Source of the DNA: Lentinula raphanica
Lineage: Eukaryota > Basidiomycota > Agaricomycetes > Agaricales > Omphalotaceae
Assembly: GCA_027919835.1 (NCBI GenBank)
Contig: JANVFP010000001.1
Coordinates: 2,046,001 to 2,110,000, forward strand
Direction of reading: 5' to 3'
DNA length: 64,000 nt
How positions within the stretch are numbered: the first letter of the stretch is position 1; the number at the start of each line of letters is the position of its first letter. The notes below the pieces were generated by a model, which made no database searches, was not told the DNA's origin, and was given only the letters and a program-made list of their open reading frames with translations. Made by a program: the position numbers and the translations under genes. Of the stretch, positions 1 through 11,773 are shown in pieces.

Positions 1-570
1 CCCAATACGATCTGATACGATCCGGAAACAAAAATTCTATTCACGGAATGATCTAAACTGGAGACAGTTTGAAAAACGTTTCCGCGAAACCTGGCGGTGC
101 GGAAGTCGAAAGAGCGACTGGGAAGAATACAGCTGAGAGGTGTTGAGAAGATCAAGGTCGAAAGACGCTCTCACTGGGGATGGAAAGGTTGGTACATACA
201 AAGGGGGCGTGATAAGCGCGATACGAAAGAAAGATACAGCTGCGGAGGTTTAAACAAATCCCAAAAGTGAGAGTTTTGAGAAACTCAAGGTGAAAGTACG
301 CTCTCAGGGATAAAAGAAGTTGGTACATACAGGTAGATGTTACATGCGAAAAAGATACAGCTGCTAAGTTCAGGTTTAATCGAAACACTTCGGCCTGGAA
401 GCGGAGAGGACGTACCTGTTTTTTTGGATACACAAAGACAGAGAAGGGAAATGAAGGGAATACACTGTTCATCATAAGTTAGCCCACGGAAGGAGTTGAA
501 AAATTGTCGAAGCTCACGTTTGAAGTTTGACAATGAAGCATTTGAAGTCTATAAGTAACGGGAGAAGTAC
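1..570. repeat. Non-coding stretch with diverged tandem repeat
   Basis: No gene is recognisable here. Two diverged copies of a unit of about 130-150 bp lie in tandem at roughly 148-285 and 286-400. Both carry the ordered words CGCTCTCA, TTGGTACATACA and AAGATACAGCTGC, with indels between them. The stretch lies downstream of the minus-strand membrane-protein gene and may include its 3' UTR. Confidence 0.5.
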
Positions 571-2629
571 TCAATGTTTATGCAGCTCCTCGAACACCAA
601 AGTGTCATGAGACTTGTCAGATCCAGCTGGCGAAGGAAGAGGATCATTCATGAAGCGGTTCACTTTCTTGGCGAGTCCCCAAACCGCTCCAGCTCCGTAT
701 CTATGTAGAGAAAGTGAACGGTCACGTCTGGCGAATACTGGAATGCACTATAGTACTCACACTTGTGTTGCCATCAAAAGTACCGTGAGGACGACCAAGA
801 GTACGGACAGGGCGATATCGTCGGAGGAGTGGAATTGGACCAGGTGCTGAGCCCAGAAACCGAGAAGATACGCCGCAAAACCAAGTTTGAAGATACTAGA
901 CAAAGCATTAGAACTCTGCGATGACAATGCATTCCAGCTCTGGGCGTTACTTACAACGATTGAATGGCTGCAAGATACAAGACGTCACGAGTCCACCTGG
1001 GTGAGTAATCGAGTCGATCTAGTGATAGAGATTAGAAACGGAATCCACACTAGATTGGAGAACATACACATCAATAACCCGACAAAGACACTTTGCTCCG
1101 TCGTAGCCTGGAACAGCCAGATCTCTCCTGCTCCCATCAACGCCGGATGTCTGGTGTAGGACAGCACACTGAGCAACAGGACGATGGCGAAGATTGTACA
1201 GAAATGATGCGTCATGAGAGGCCATCTCATCGAAATACGATATGTGAGCTCGAAGATGTACAATCCCGAAATGAGCAGGGCTGTGACTTTGAGCATACCG
1301 GACGCAGCGAACGTGTATCGGTTATTGAGCACAGGAGAAGAGACGAGCTGAAGAGCGAGAGCCGTGATTGTCACAAGAAGGTCCATGACATATGTTACAG
1401 AGTTTCGTTGATTGGTGATAGACATGGTGCGATAGGACATCGAGTAACGGTAGAAGAAGAACTCGATGACCTTCGCGAGGACGTATAGCAGGAGCATGTA
1501 GATCACGCAGGATACAGAGTACTGTGAAAGGAATTCATGAGTTCAATCTTGTTCGGAATAAGTATCGACTTACAAAGGCGACCGTGGTCATGTACACGAT
1601 TTCAGTCGCGATTTCCACTAATTCATCTTGGTTGTGATCAGGAACGTTCTTGATGTCGAGAGCATTATAGCTTGCGTTATACGCGACCAAAGTGGCGTTG
1701 AAGGGCATGTCCTCGGTGAGCTGGACATAATCCCTCGCAATGCACATGTCTCCTCCGGTGGGACCAATATGAGGACAGTGCACTTCGGGTCGATACTTCA
1801 CCATATCTAGTCAGTCGATGTCAGCGACAGAAAACGAACAGACTGAAAGACGAACTTTTATGGATATAACGACACCATCCGTTATCCATTCCTCCTTCCC
1901 AGGGGTTTCCAAACTCGATGTTCGTCATGAACTCCATACACGCATCGTTCGAGTCGTACACTTGATTCTCGCCGGTGCAATACTGCGTAGACATCTCGCA
2001 TACATCGTTCGCCGTCTTCATCGTGATCAATTCGGTACTGTTCGTTGATGTCGAGTTGAGCTCAGTAGCGATTTGTGGGACGATCAACGGGGTGAGGTAT
2101 GTGAAGAATTCACTCCATCGACGAAGGATCGCGTCGTAGGAAATGATCTTCATGTCGTCGTCAAATGCTATGAACAAGTCGATCTGGAGAGGAAAGTAGG
2201 AATTGATAGTCGGGTAGTGGAGCTGGTTGACTAAGCTAACTGCGACGTTAGGAGGCTCGACTACCAGGGACTGGGTGGTGTATGATGAAGGGGATCCGAT
2301 CAGTTGCGTGGATGTTTCTGAGGCACCTTCAACGAAGAGACCAAACAAGTATTCCGTATTTAACTCTTGCCCTACGAAAGTGGTCGTGACGTCGATGCGG
2401 CCCACGACGTCTTCCGCAAGGGGGGACGCGATTGAACCATTGATGACGGAGGACGGATTTGTAAACCTGATGAAGAATGGGGTTAGAGTGATATGCAGCG
2501 TTATTATAGTAGCACGCACGCGTCAGCAAAGGATTGAATCGCCTGAAGATAGGCGTAAGGCTGACGGTAAGCAGAGGCAGTGAGGACGAGTTGTAGAATA
2601 ACAGAAAGAGTCAAGGGGTAGGCAAACAT
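571..2629 (-). CDS. Secreted-domain / seven-TM membrane protein, copy 1
   Basis: Seven exons on the minus strand: 2520-2629, 1856-2466, 1574-1806, 1068-1521, 955-1018, 761-895, 571-700. They sum to 1737 nt (578 residues). The start is the ATG at 2629, which opens a signal peptide (MFAYPLTLSVIL...) aligning with that of the paralogue at 6927. An extracellular N-terminal half follows, with N-glycosylation sequons and conserved cysteines (YCTGENQVYDSNDAC, VHCPHIGPTGG). The C-terminal half has about seven hydrophobic segments and the motif ELTYRISMRWPLMTHHFC. Its Arg/His-His pattern resembles TLC-type membrane domains; that assignment is an inference. All introns (48-60 nt) sit at the same positions as in the paralogue. 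Function unknown; likely a surface or secretory-pathway membrane protein. Confidence 0.8.
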
Positions 2630-5600
2630 GGTCGGAGGCAAAAAGGTGAGCGGGCGGAAGGAGTATTAATGAGTGCTTATACGATACCAGCTAGAACTGG
2701 GATTGTAAGGAGCTCCGTCACTGTCAAGGACAGTAAGACAGGATGTTCAGACACATTGAACGAAAATGCACTCGCCTCAGAGATACTGGGATATCTGAGG
2801 GAAGTCGAACGAATTGAGGATATTTAAAGCGAAGCCGGAGATATCGCATGTAGGAACGATGATCTATACCATGATTTGCGTGATAGGAAACGATTTCGGC
2901 CTGTCAAATCCAAAAGGAATAACTGATCGCGCGCGATTCGTCTATCCCGACGCGTAAGTGAGTCCTCCGTCGCCTTGAGCATGCGGCAACGCCCACGAAA
3001 GATGGATGTTCTTTTTTCCGCTTTGAGCGATTACTGTCCTCCTATCTCAACTGAAGTCCTTGCGGAGTCCTATACGGCTACTCATAGCTACCTATAGCTG
3101 CTTGCGGCCACCGTTTTATCAGACCGTCGAACATCCAGGCGACTTCATTGTGCTGAGTCGGACTCTTCATCAAGCCATTCTTACAATTTGCCAATCTCTC
3201 CTCTAGTATTCGAGGCACCCAATTGAAGGCGCAGCTTCTGTCGAAAATTGATTGGTGGTAATTGCGGAAAGTATTGAACGTGAACTTCGACGTACGTATC
3301 TTGAGAGCGAAGCAGAAGGTCCCTGGCAAACCCGGCAAGTCCTTCCGTTGAAGCTCTCTGAAGCTTCCTGAAATGCATGCGTCTTCGAGCCATTCAATGT
3401 GATTGCGAGGCGTGATAAACAGAAGCAGTCAGCACTTAGAAGAGACAAAATCAGGTTTCGATAATAGGTGTAAGCTCATCGTGCATTCTGTAGTCCAGCT
3501 CTGAGGTCACCGGTCAACATTGGCCATTGCAGGACAGGTGAATGCTTAAGGTCAGACCTTCGAGTCAAGAATAATGAAGGGACCTCGATTTTTTGTCCGT
3601 TCAGAGCGATTCATGAGATTCATGAACCATTGTAGCAAGTTCGCAGAATCTACACTGCCAGAAACTGCCCACACCACAAGTACGATCAGTATCATTGGAT
3701 GGAAGGATTCGATTATGCACCACCTTGAACCACCTGACGCCACTCCCATCTGCATGCAATTAACTGCAATAAACTACACTTTGATTCATCAGAAACAGAG
3801 CCCAAATGGCGCATTGGCTATAGTACCTGCTGGTGCTCTAGACCCTGGTGCAGTATGCTCCAAAGACAAGGTCTCAGGAACTATGCGGCTAATGCGAGAT
3901 TATTTATAAGTGCTAAAAAGGAAACGTCAGTAGTAGTGAAATGTCCTCTGAATGTTCCTGTACGATACTCACAAACAGGAATCGGGCTGTGGCATTCAAC
4001 AAGGAAATTTCGACAAAGAGAATGAACAAGACTTTTGCATTGAACTTTTGACCAAGAGGATCGTAATTTCGACGCGACCTACGACATTATCTGCACAATG
4101 AATGATGGTAGGGAAACATTCATTCAAATGAATCAACAAGTTCTTGTCCGTTCTCCCTTAGAGGAAGAGACTCAGATGACGTCGAGAAGATAGCAATCGA
4201 GTTAGGATTCGTAGTACGTACCTTGCTCCTACGGTCTCCTACGGTCCAGGTCTTTGGGGAATGAGCGGATATATTTCGTGCTTCGCTCGTATAACGTAGT
4301 ATGGGAATCCCGGCGGAACGATATAAGACGATGGAGAGTTCTTGGTTACCTACATGCTCCCTGATGAGAAAGCTAGAGGACCACAGATGACCACAAAGAC
4401 TCAAAGGAGCTAGAAGAGGGAGCTAGGCGCAATTCACGGCTCAATGCTATCCAGATTCATAATGTATGAACATCTGGTGCTCGACCACAGTGTCGAATCG
4501 GAAGATGGCGGCAGAATGGGAGTAAATATCTGTGCAAGAATCGATGAATGGTGAGGATAATGATATTCGAAAAATTCGAAAACTCACGAGTCACCAATCC
4601 TGCTTACTTGGCTAATTGGCAAGCAGTGTTCTAGGTAAGCCCCATCAAGCAGGGTCTATGTGTATTCTGAGGGCGGCAAACAAGTTAGAGCAGGAGACTA
4701 GAATCTGAGCTAGCGTCTTTCCGATTCGGATTCCCGAGGTATTCATTCTGACAAGCTATGTCGAAAGAAAGAGCGGATGTTCACGCTCGAATTCAAGAGT
4801 GACTCATCCCCAGTCAAACTCTTTCTGTATTCCTAGTCAAGCCGAACATCAGCTCGAATGAAGTCGAACGAGAGGAAATATCATATTACTTTCAGGTCAA
4901 AACTCCATCCGAAATCCCGAAATGACCTCAAAACTCTCCGAAGGGCGATGATAGCGACTGATAGCGAGCGCGTCCGGACTATTATATTCATCTCCTGAGC
5001 TCCATCAGCCTTACGAGATAACCTCGAAACTCCCCGAAAAGCGATGATAGCGAACCCGTCCTGCCGGTTATTTGCGAGTGGTGCCCATGGCATCTCTTGC
5101 AATCCTCCTGATTGTACAATCTCCGGTTCTCTGGGTTTTCAATTTTAATTGCCCCGCACAGCCCGAAAGTCACAGTAACACTGTCCCGGTTCGGTGGACA
5201 GACTAAGATGTGGGCTAGGAGAGAACGTTGCGGGCAGGATTGTACAATGTACGCGCCGGGCATGTGAACGTTTATAATAATATTCATTCAGTGAATATTC
5301 GAAGACAGTCCGAGACCTTTTGCCCATTCACGTAGAAAGCCAGCACCTCTGCCTTCCTTCTTAGTTATCGTTGAACGGGAAGGCAGACGCTCTATCAAAC
5401 CATGTCCAATCCGAGCTGAGAACGGAGAAAGATAGAAAGAAATTAATGCCCTAAATAGACAATTGAGCTGTCGTTATATCTCCGGATTCGAGAACTTTGC
5501 TCACCAGAGAGTTCCTTGTATCAGAGGGCTTATAATTTGGTCTCGAGCCGTAACCCACAATACATGCATCCATTCGATCTCTATCACCTCGGCTGGTCCT

Positions 5601-6926
5601 GCTTGTTGAGAGAAAGGAAATTTTTCATCCTTGAACACGCTTTCGCCTTTCGCGTCCGGAGAAGGACGTCTGCGAAGGCGAACGAAGGGCTGAATGCTTC
5701 TGAGATAAGTCAATTCAAAACGGAGGTCGGGAAGTGGTGGAAGATGTGGTCGGTTATGACCTGCAAAGCCACGATCACGGAAGGTCGTATGCTCGTGTTC
5801 GCGAAGGATGAACGGAGCTTCAGGCTCATGATGTGCCATTGCTGGTGGAAGGTGGTGGAGAGAGTAGAAAGAGGCAGAAAGAGGTCACAGTGTAACAGTA
5901 ACGGTCACAACTCACCACACAATAGCCACATGAGCGGTTAATGGGCGCTTGAGTACTACTTCGAGCTTCGTTCGGAACCTCGACTAACCTCGACCAAGTT
6001 CCAACCTCGCTGGTACATTTACAAAATGATTCAACCGTACGTTGATCAACTCAAATACTAGAGCTCTTAGATTGGAAATTTGAACATTTTCGAAACCAGG
6101 GGCGCCTTATTGACCCAACATATCGACTGGCTATCCGCGTCGCGCATTCTCGGATATATGTAGACTCCGGAACATCAGCAAAACCCTTGGTGAAACTCGT
6201 TGCTTAATACGATGACAGCTGATGGCGGTAAGTACTGGTGTTTGGTTCTCAAATCACAGATAACGTAGCTCTAGCCTCGAGTACCCTAGTCAACTTCAAG
6301 GCAAGGCTTCAGCCTAAAGTAGCGTGGTCACCCATGGTCGTGTTTTGGATGGACGTCGGCGACTAGGTGAACTTTGGAGCATGAGGCTGGCTGTGGACAG
6401 GTTACAAATGACAAGTGTATGTTATGCTTTTCTCGTCCTGTCTATATCTGTTGATTCAGTTTGCAATAATCTACTTAGTTAACATTCCTGTCCTTTTCCC
6501 AAGCCCGGAAATCTGCACAGTGTAGACTCATTAATATTCCTTCGCTGGTATGTCCGAGACTTTCTGTATTACTTCAAACTCATGGAACTTCATTCACAGG
6601 CGAATGAGTATGTTCTGACGCGCCGAAAGATCTGGCGTAGCTTTCCGTGGTCTTCGAAATAGTGTCAGCCATCCCGCCGATAGAGCCATGCACAGGCCCG
6701 AGATAAATCCATTAGTTGACCAATTCCAAACACTTATCTATAGCGCCCCGGTTTTGACAACTTGGGCAACATGAATAGTCCAAGATGTAGGCGGAAAACA
6801 ACTTTAAAAAAAGGTTCAGTCAGTATAAGTAGCTCACAGTTTCACCTCTTCACCATCCTCTCAGCCTCTGTTAAATTTCTCTTCTTCTTTGTTGTCTGTT
6901 TTTGTTCGAGTTCTGTAACTTAAATC
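2630..6926. other. Divergent intergenic region between membrane-protein paralogues
   Basis: About 4.3 kb between the two divergent genes. Apart from a decayed gene fragment near 4009-4094 (listed separately), no convincing coding region is seen. ORFs of 60-140 codons here lack family resemblance and consistent splice sites. A short degenerate direct repeat lies at about 4914-4975 and 5014-5062, sharing TAGCGA and GCGATGATAGCGA words. The last 100 bp before 6927 hold TATAAGTAG at about 6826 and a CT-rich run, plausible promoter and 5' UTR of the plus-strand gene. Confidence 0.5.
4009..4094 (-). pseudogene. Relic fragment of a third membrane-protein paralogue
   Basis: Read on the minus strand, this stretch encodes DNVVGRVEITI and, after a one-base shift, GQKFNAKVLFILFVE. 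It aligns with DDVVGRIDVTTTFVGQELNTEYLFGLFVE positions of the two intact neighbours (exon 2). The match covers about 85 nt with one frameshift. Flanking exons are not recognisable. It suggests an older, decayed copy in this gene cluster. Confidence 0.6.
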
Positions 6927-9204
6927 ATGTTCCTTCGTCATCCAGCCAAGCTTTATTTATTTTTCCAACTGATAACTCAAGCGGCCGCATATAGACAACC
7001 GTTCGAGTACATCAATGCAATCGAATCATTTGCTAATGCGTGCGTGTTATAGATCCATATTTTCTGTGATGGTCCCGAGCTGACACTATACTCTATTAAC
7101 CCAGCTTCACCAATCCTTCATCTGTTATCAACAATTCAATCCCCTCACCCCTCTCAGATGATGTCGTTGGGCGAATTGACATCACGACGACTTTCGTTGG
7201 ACAAGAGCTCAACACCGAGTACCTCTTCGGTTTATTTGTCGAAAGCGCATCAGAGAACACGACTCAACTCATAGGCACCCCGGTTCCCTTGTTCTCCACC
7301 CAATCGCTGGTAATCCAGCCGCCCGTCGTTGCAGTCAGTCTGGTCAACACCCTTTGGTATCCGACCATCAACTCCTCTTTCCCATTGCAAATCGACCTAT
7401 TCATAGCATTCGACGATGATATGAAGATAGTATCTTATGATGCTATTCTGAGAAGATGGAGCGAATTCTTTAATTATGTGGTGCCCTTGCTGAGTCCAAG
7501 GATTGCACAAGAATTGAATGTCACGTTGGACGAACAGTCAAACTTGACCGCGACAGAGGTCGCTCAGAGTTTGGGTTTGTTGAATGATACGGTGAACGGG
7601 ACCGCTCTTCCTCAAGGGACGAATGGGACAGATGCGACAAACTCGACTCTCAACACAGCAGAGCTTATCAGGCTGAAAACAGCGGTCGACGTATGCCAAA
7701 TGTCTACCCAATACTGCACGGGAGAGAATCAAGTGTATGACTCTAACGATGCTTGTATGGAATTCATCACTCAACTTCCGTTCGGACAACCCTGGGCAGG
7801 GGGTATGGACAATGGATGGTGTCGATATGTCCATAAGAGTATGTTCATCACTGTTTCGGCTGCGCCGTATAGCAAATTCTGACTGTACATTCACCTCTTG
7901 AATAATTCGAATCTAGATATGGTAAAATACCGACCAGACGTGCACTGTCCTCATATCGGGCCTACGGGAGGTGACATGTGCATCTCAAGAGACTACGTTC
8001 AGATAACGGAAAGTGTCCCTTTTAACAACACTCTTCTTGCATTCAACGCTAGCTTCAATGCCCTCGATGTGAAAAATGTTCCGCTCAAGAATCAGATGGA
8101 GCTTGTCAGAGCTGAAACTGAAGTCGTCTACACAACCACAGTTGCCTTTGTAAGTCAAACAAGCACATATTTCTCTGCGCCCTTCACTGAATTGATTTTG
8201 GTGCACAGTATTCTGTCTCCTGCGTCCTCTACATGCTCCTGCTCTATGTTTCTGCCAAAGCCGTCGAATTTCTCTTCCGCCATTTCTCTCTCTCCTATTC
8301 CGATATGTCCTTCTCCAACCAACGAAACACCGTAACCTACGTCCTCGCCACCTTCTTCACGACTGTCGCATTCATTCTTCAACTTATCTCTTCCCCAATC
8401 CTCAACACACATTCCTACACTTTCACCCAAGTTGCTCTACTCAAAGTGGCCGCGCTCATCATCTCGGGCTTTTACATATTCGAACTCACGTACAGGGTCT
8501 CGATGAGATGGCCTTTGATGACACACCATTTTTGCACCATTTTTGCGATCGTTCTATTGCTCAGTGTGTTATCGTATACAAGACATCCGGCGTTGATGGG
8601 CGCCGGGACGATTTGGTTATTCCAGGCCACGACAGAACAGAGTGTTTTTGTTGGGTTGTTGATGTGTGAGTTTGAGTATTATGCATCATCGTACTTCGAA
8701 CTAATGCCTTATATAGATCGTATGGGGTTCTCCTACAACATGACGAAGAACGTTCTCTATTTTGCTGCCGTTCAGTCATTGTGAGGCACCCTTTCCTCGA
8801 ACTGAGGCCTGAACTAACACACGTACATTCCAGCACATGCAAGTTCGCATTCGCCGCCTATTTGCTTGCCTTCTGGGCTCAGCATCTTGTCCAATTCCAT
8901 ACCTCATCGGATGATGTGGCCTTATCCGCCATGTTGGTGATACTAACTGTGCTGCTGATGTGTACGCAAATGTGAGTTCAAACCTGCGAATCTTCTGTTG
9001 ATCAAAGATCGAACTAAATGTCTCGCTGCTTTTTCTTGACTGAATAGATATGGTGCATGGGCAGTGTGGGGACTTGCAGCAAAAGTAGATCGCTCGATGC
9101 GTAAACGCTCTATCATGGGTGCTGTCCCTACTCGATCAGCATCGGATGAGACTGTATCGTTTTCTCGTTCCACCTTGGTTTTGAACATGCATACAAAGGT
9201 TTGA
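6927..9204 (+). CDS. Secreted-domain / seven-TM membrane protein, copy 2
   Basis: Seven exons: 6927-7039, 7105-7838, 7917-8149, 8209-8665, 8717-8780, 8834-8971, 9048-9204, total 1896 nt (631 residues). A signal peptide (MFLRHPAKLYLFFQLI...) is followed by an extracellular region with the same cysteine motifs as copy 1 (YCTGENQVYDSNDAC, VHCPHIGPTGGDMC). The C-terminus has about seven membrane segments, including ELTYRVSMRWPLMTHHFC. The main difference from copy 1 is an insertion of about 40 residues in exon 2, rich in N-x-S/T sequons (NLT, NDT, NGT, NST), suggesting a glycosylated loop. Exon borders and intron phases match copy 1 exactly. A TLC-like fold for the membrane part is inferred from the His-His pattern only. 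Confidence 0.82.
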
Positions 9205-9894
9205 CCAGTTCAATTTTTCATATTGGGGTGATCTAGAGAAAGAGAGACAGAGGGAATAGGAAACGTACAGTTTCGTCGGTGATGCGAGGGCGATGCTGAG
9301 GCTGTAGTATATAATGAAGAGTATAGGAATCTATCCTCTCTGGAAGATTCCTATTGGTCTACTTAATGTTTGGAAAGAGCAACGGCCCGAGTGCAGAACA
9401 AAAAAGGCGCATCTTCCAGCAGCTTCTAGCGCTTGGCGCAGTGTTCTTGATTTCGGATTCACATCTTCAATGTCCCTTCACCACTTGCTTTCGTACCTCA
9501 TATCACCATCTCGGAACCAGGAAGGACAAGAATACCTCGCCCGAGCGCTCTTGATCACACTTGTTTTTACATAAACAATTCTTGATGGATCGAGCTCGCC
9601 GCTGCTTTTCAAGACGGAGTATCAATTTTGACCCGTCTGCGATAGAATGTTTGCTGATGAACCAAAGGCGGTCACATATGAAGGAAACGGTACTTGGTAG
9701 TGGTGAGGAGAAATGAAGAAGCCGAAAAACATGAAAGGAGGTGCACTTAAGCGTATGCGAAATTAGATATGCCCAAGGGCCAAGGCCCAACTGCGTGCCG
9801 AAAGCGGGAGGTCACCGAGCTCGTATTATGTACACTTCCGAAAAAGGGCAGGCGCTGGCAATCTTGAGTATTGACCATCATCATCCACCATCAC
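9205..9894. other. Intergenic, no gene seen
   Basis: 3' flank of the membrane-protein gene and 5' flank of F-box copy 1. ORFs of 66-95 codons in this stretch overlap each other on both strands and show no recognisable domain. Confidence 0.5.
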
Positions 9895-11352
9895 ATGTCC
9901 TTGCCCAACGAGTTATTAAACTCCATTGCCGAATACCTTGCATACACTCCGCCATTACCAGGACCACAATCCGAGTGTTTGCATAGACGTGCATCACCTG
10001 AACTTGTCGCGCTTTCCGTGCTCAATCGCCGGACGCGTCGAATCTGTTCGCCTTTACTCTTCGCGTACATCCAAATCAAGAAACGTCGGGATGCAGCGCA
10101 TCTTAAAGACCGGCCTACTAATGTGCTGCAACAATTTACTAAGTATGTTCCATTTCAATCATTGATTCGGACCCTCACTCTTCTTAGGACGTTGTCTATA
10201 GATTACATCTATCACCGCCCAGAAGAAGGCCAACAGATCCTTTGTCAAATCGTGCCACAGTTGAAGCGTCTTACACATGTTCAATTGTGTGGCTGCAATG
10301 CTAGGACTACCTTGTTGGCCGCAGCACTCGCACATCCCACAGTTATAGCCGTTCTGGTTAACGAACTACCTCACGAATCCCTATACGAGTCGGATTTGTC
10401 CAAAGTGATTTTGGAAGAAACCTGGATGTGTGACACACTCTCTCAGAATGTTGAACGATGCATGGACCAGGGCATGGGGCTGAAATGCCTTGAAATCCTC
10501 GAACCGGAGTTGCTTGACGTGGATTTTGGTTATAAACATTTCAAAGGGCTCGAACAAATCAGAGTGTCAACAGGACTTAAACACATCTGTTTTTCCTGGC
10601 TCTCTAGACTTTCCGCATCACATCCGTCCTTGAACGAACTCTTGCTCCAAGATGGCCGCAATTTCTATTTCAAGCGTCACACGCCTCCATTTATATCTTC
10701 TTTTGTCGAAGAGACCCGACGACAGGGCCTCGATGAAGAATTCAGCATCAAATGTGTCTCCCTTCGCAGGATCATTGACCAAGGCTCAGAAGACTGGCAC
10801 GTTATTGGCTTGTCCATCACCACCACCTTTGGCAGCAGTTCCTCACTGGTTGAACTCCTCACACTGATTTCTTCCTCATTTCCGAAACTTGAATCTCTCA
10901 CTCTGAATACTGAATACCACAAAACCAGTTATCGTGTTGTGCGTCGTCTTTTTACTATCAGCTCATTTCATTCATGCTGATTGCTTCGAGCTCAGGATGA
11001 CCTTGTTTCCACGTTTGCGCGCTTTCCATCTCTCAGAGTTCTGTACCTCCATCGATTCCGTAAGCGACTCGCCTTTGGTTCTGGAACTGAACGATGCATG
11101 CCATCGGTCCAGGATTTTGAGTCTGCAGGTTTCGAAGAACTCATCTCTCGTGCGGAAAACCGGTTACTGTCGTTCACATCCCTTCTGGTAAAACAAGTTA
11201 GAAGTCTGGACTCGATCTACATCGAAGATATGGGTTACGAGCATGAGAAGACTGGTCACGGGAGACTTTGGCGTAGCAGAGGATGGCTTCATGTGTACAA
11301 TGGTGAGAGGAAGCTTATTGGAGGAGTTGGACGAACCAGGATCTGCCCGTAA
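9895..11352 (+). CDS. F-box-like protein, tandem copy 1
   Basis: Three exons: 9895-10142, 10188-10938, 10996-11352, total 1356 nt (451 residues). The start ATG opens MSLPNELLNSIAEYL, the same opening as the other three copies. Residues 1 to about 65 fit an F-box-like fold with an insert (LPNELL...ELVALSVLNRRTRRICSPLLF). The rest is leucine-rich without clear LRR repeats. F-box proteins usually recruit substrates to SCF ubiquitin ligases; that role is inferred. The first intron is 45 nt, has no stop and keeps frame, so the ORF reads through it. The splice is supported by copy 3, where the same intron does contain a stop. The 3' end converges on the minus-strand partner ending at 11774. Confidence 0.85.
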
Positions 11353-11773
11353 CATCTGCCCTCCCGCCTACTTATGCTGTTGTCGTTACTTATATCAGGA
11401 TTCCATTAGTCCGTGCGCGAAAATATGGTCGTTGCATTCTTATACGATCAATCTATTTTCTACAATTGGACTTCAGCGACTTCCACCAGATTTTCACTAT
11501 GGTGTTTACTATTGAAACTGGAAATTAGATCGTATCGTGATTTCATTTGAATGCATTGCGCCTGAGGTATCACTGATCAGATAAAGTGTACTGGAGCATA
11601 GCGAGGCGCATTCGCCTCTGTGAATGGAACTCGTTGTAAACGACTGAATGCCTTGGATGGTAACATGAGCTTTGTACAATTGGATGCTAGATGAACATTC
11701 TAGAGGATTGTAAGCGTAGTCGCTTCGCAAAAGAGATAGCACCCACTTATAAAACAGCTTCAATGATATGATC
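11353..11773. other. Convergent 3' intergenic region, cassette 1
   Basis: About 420 bp between two convergent stop codons, probably the two 3' UTRs. It is clearly homologous to 15165-15595: both share the words CCTGAGGTATCACTGATCAG and AGATAAAGTGT. This shows the whole two-gene cassette was duplicated. Confidence 0.6.

Noticed and set aside
5501..5941. Pair of overlapping ORFs of 112 and 141 codons on opposite strands
   Set aside because: Neither has a known motif, a paralogue in the window, or clear splice sites; treated as chance ORFs.
10143..10187. Uninterrupted first ORF of F-box copies 1, 2 and 4 (no first intron)
   Set aside because: The 45- to 48-nt segment has intron borders, and in copy 3 the equivalent segment contains a stop and must be spliced.
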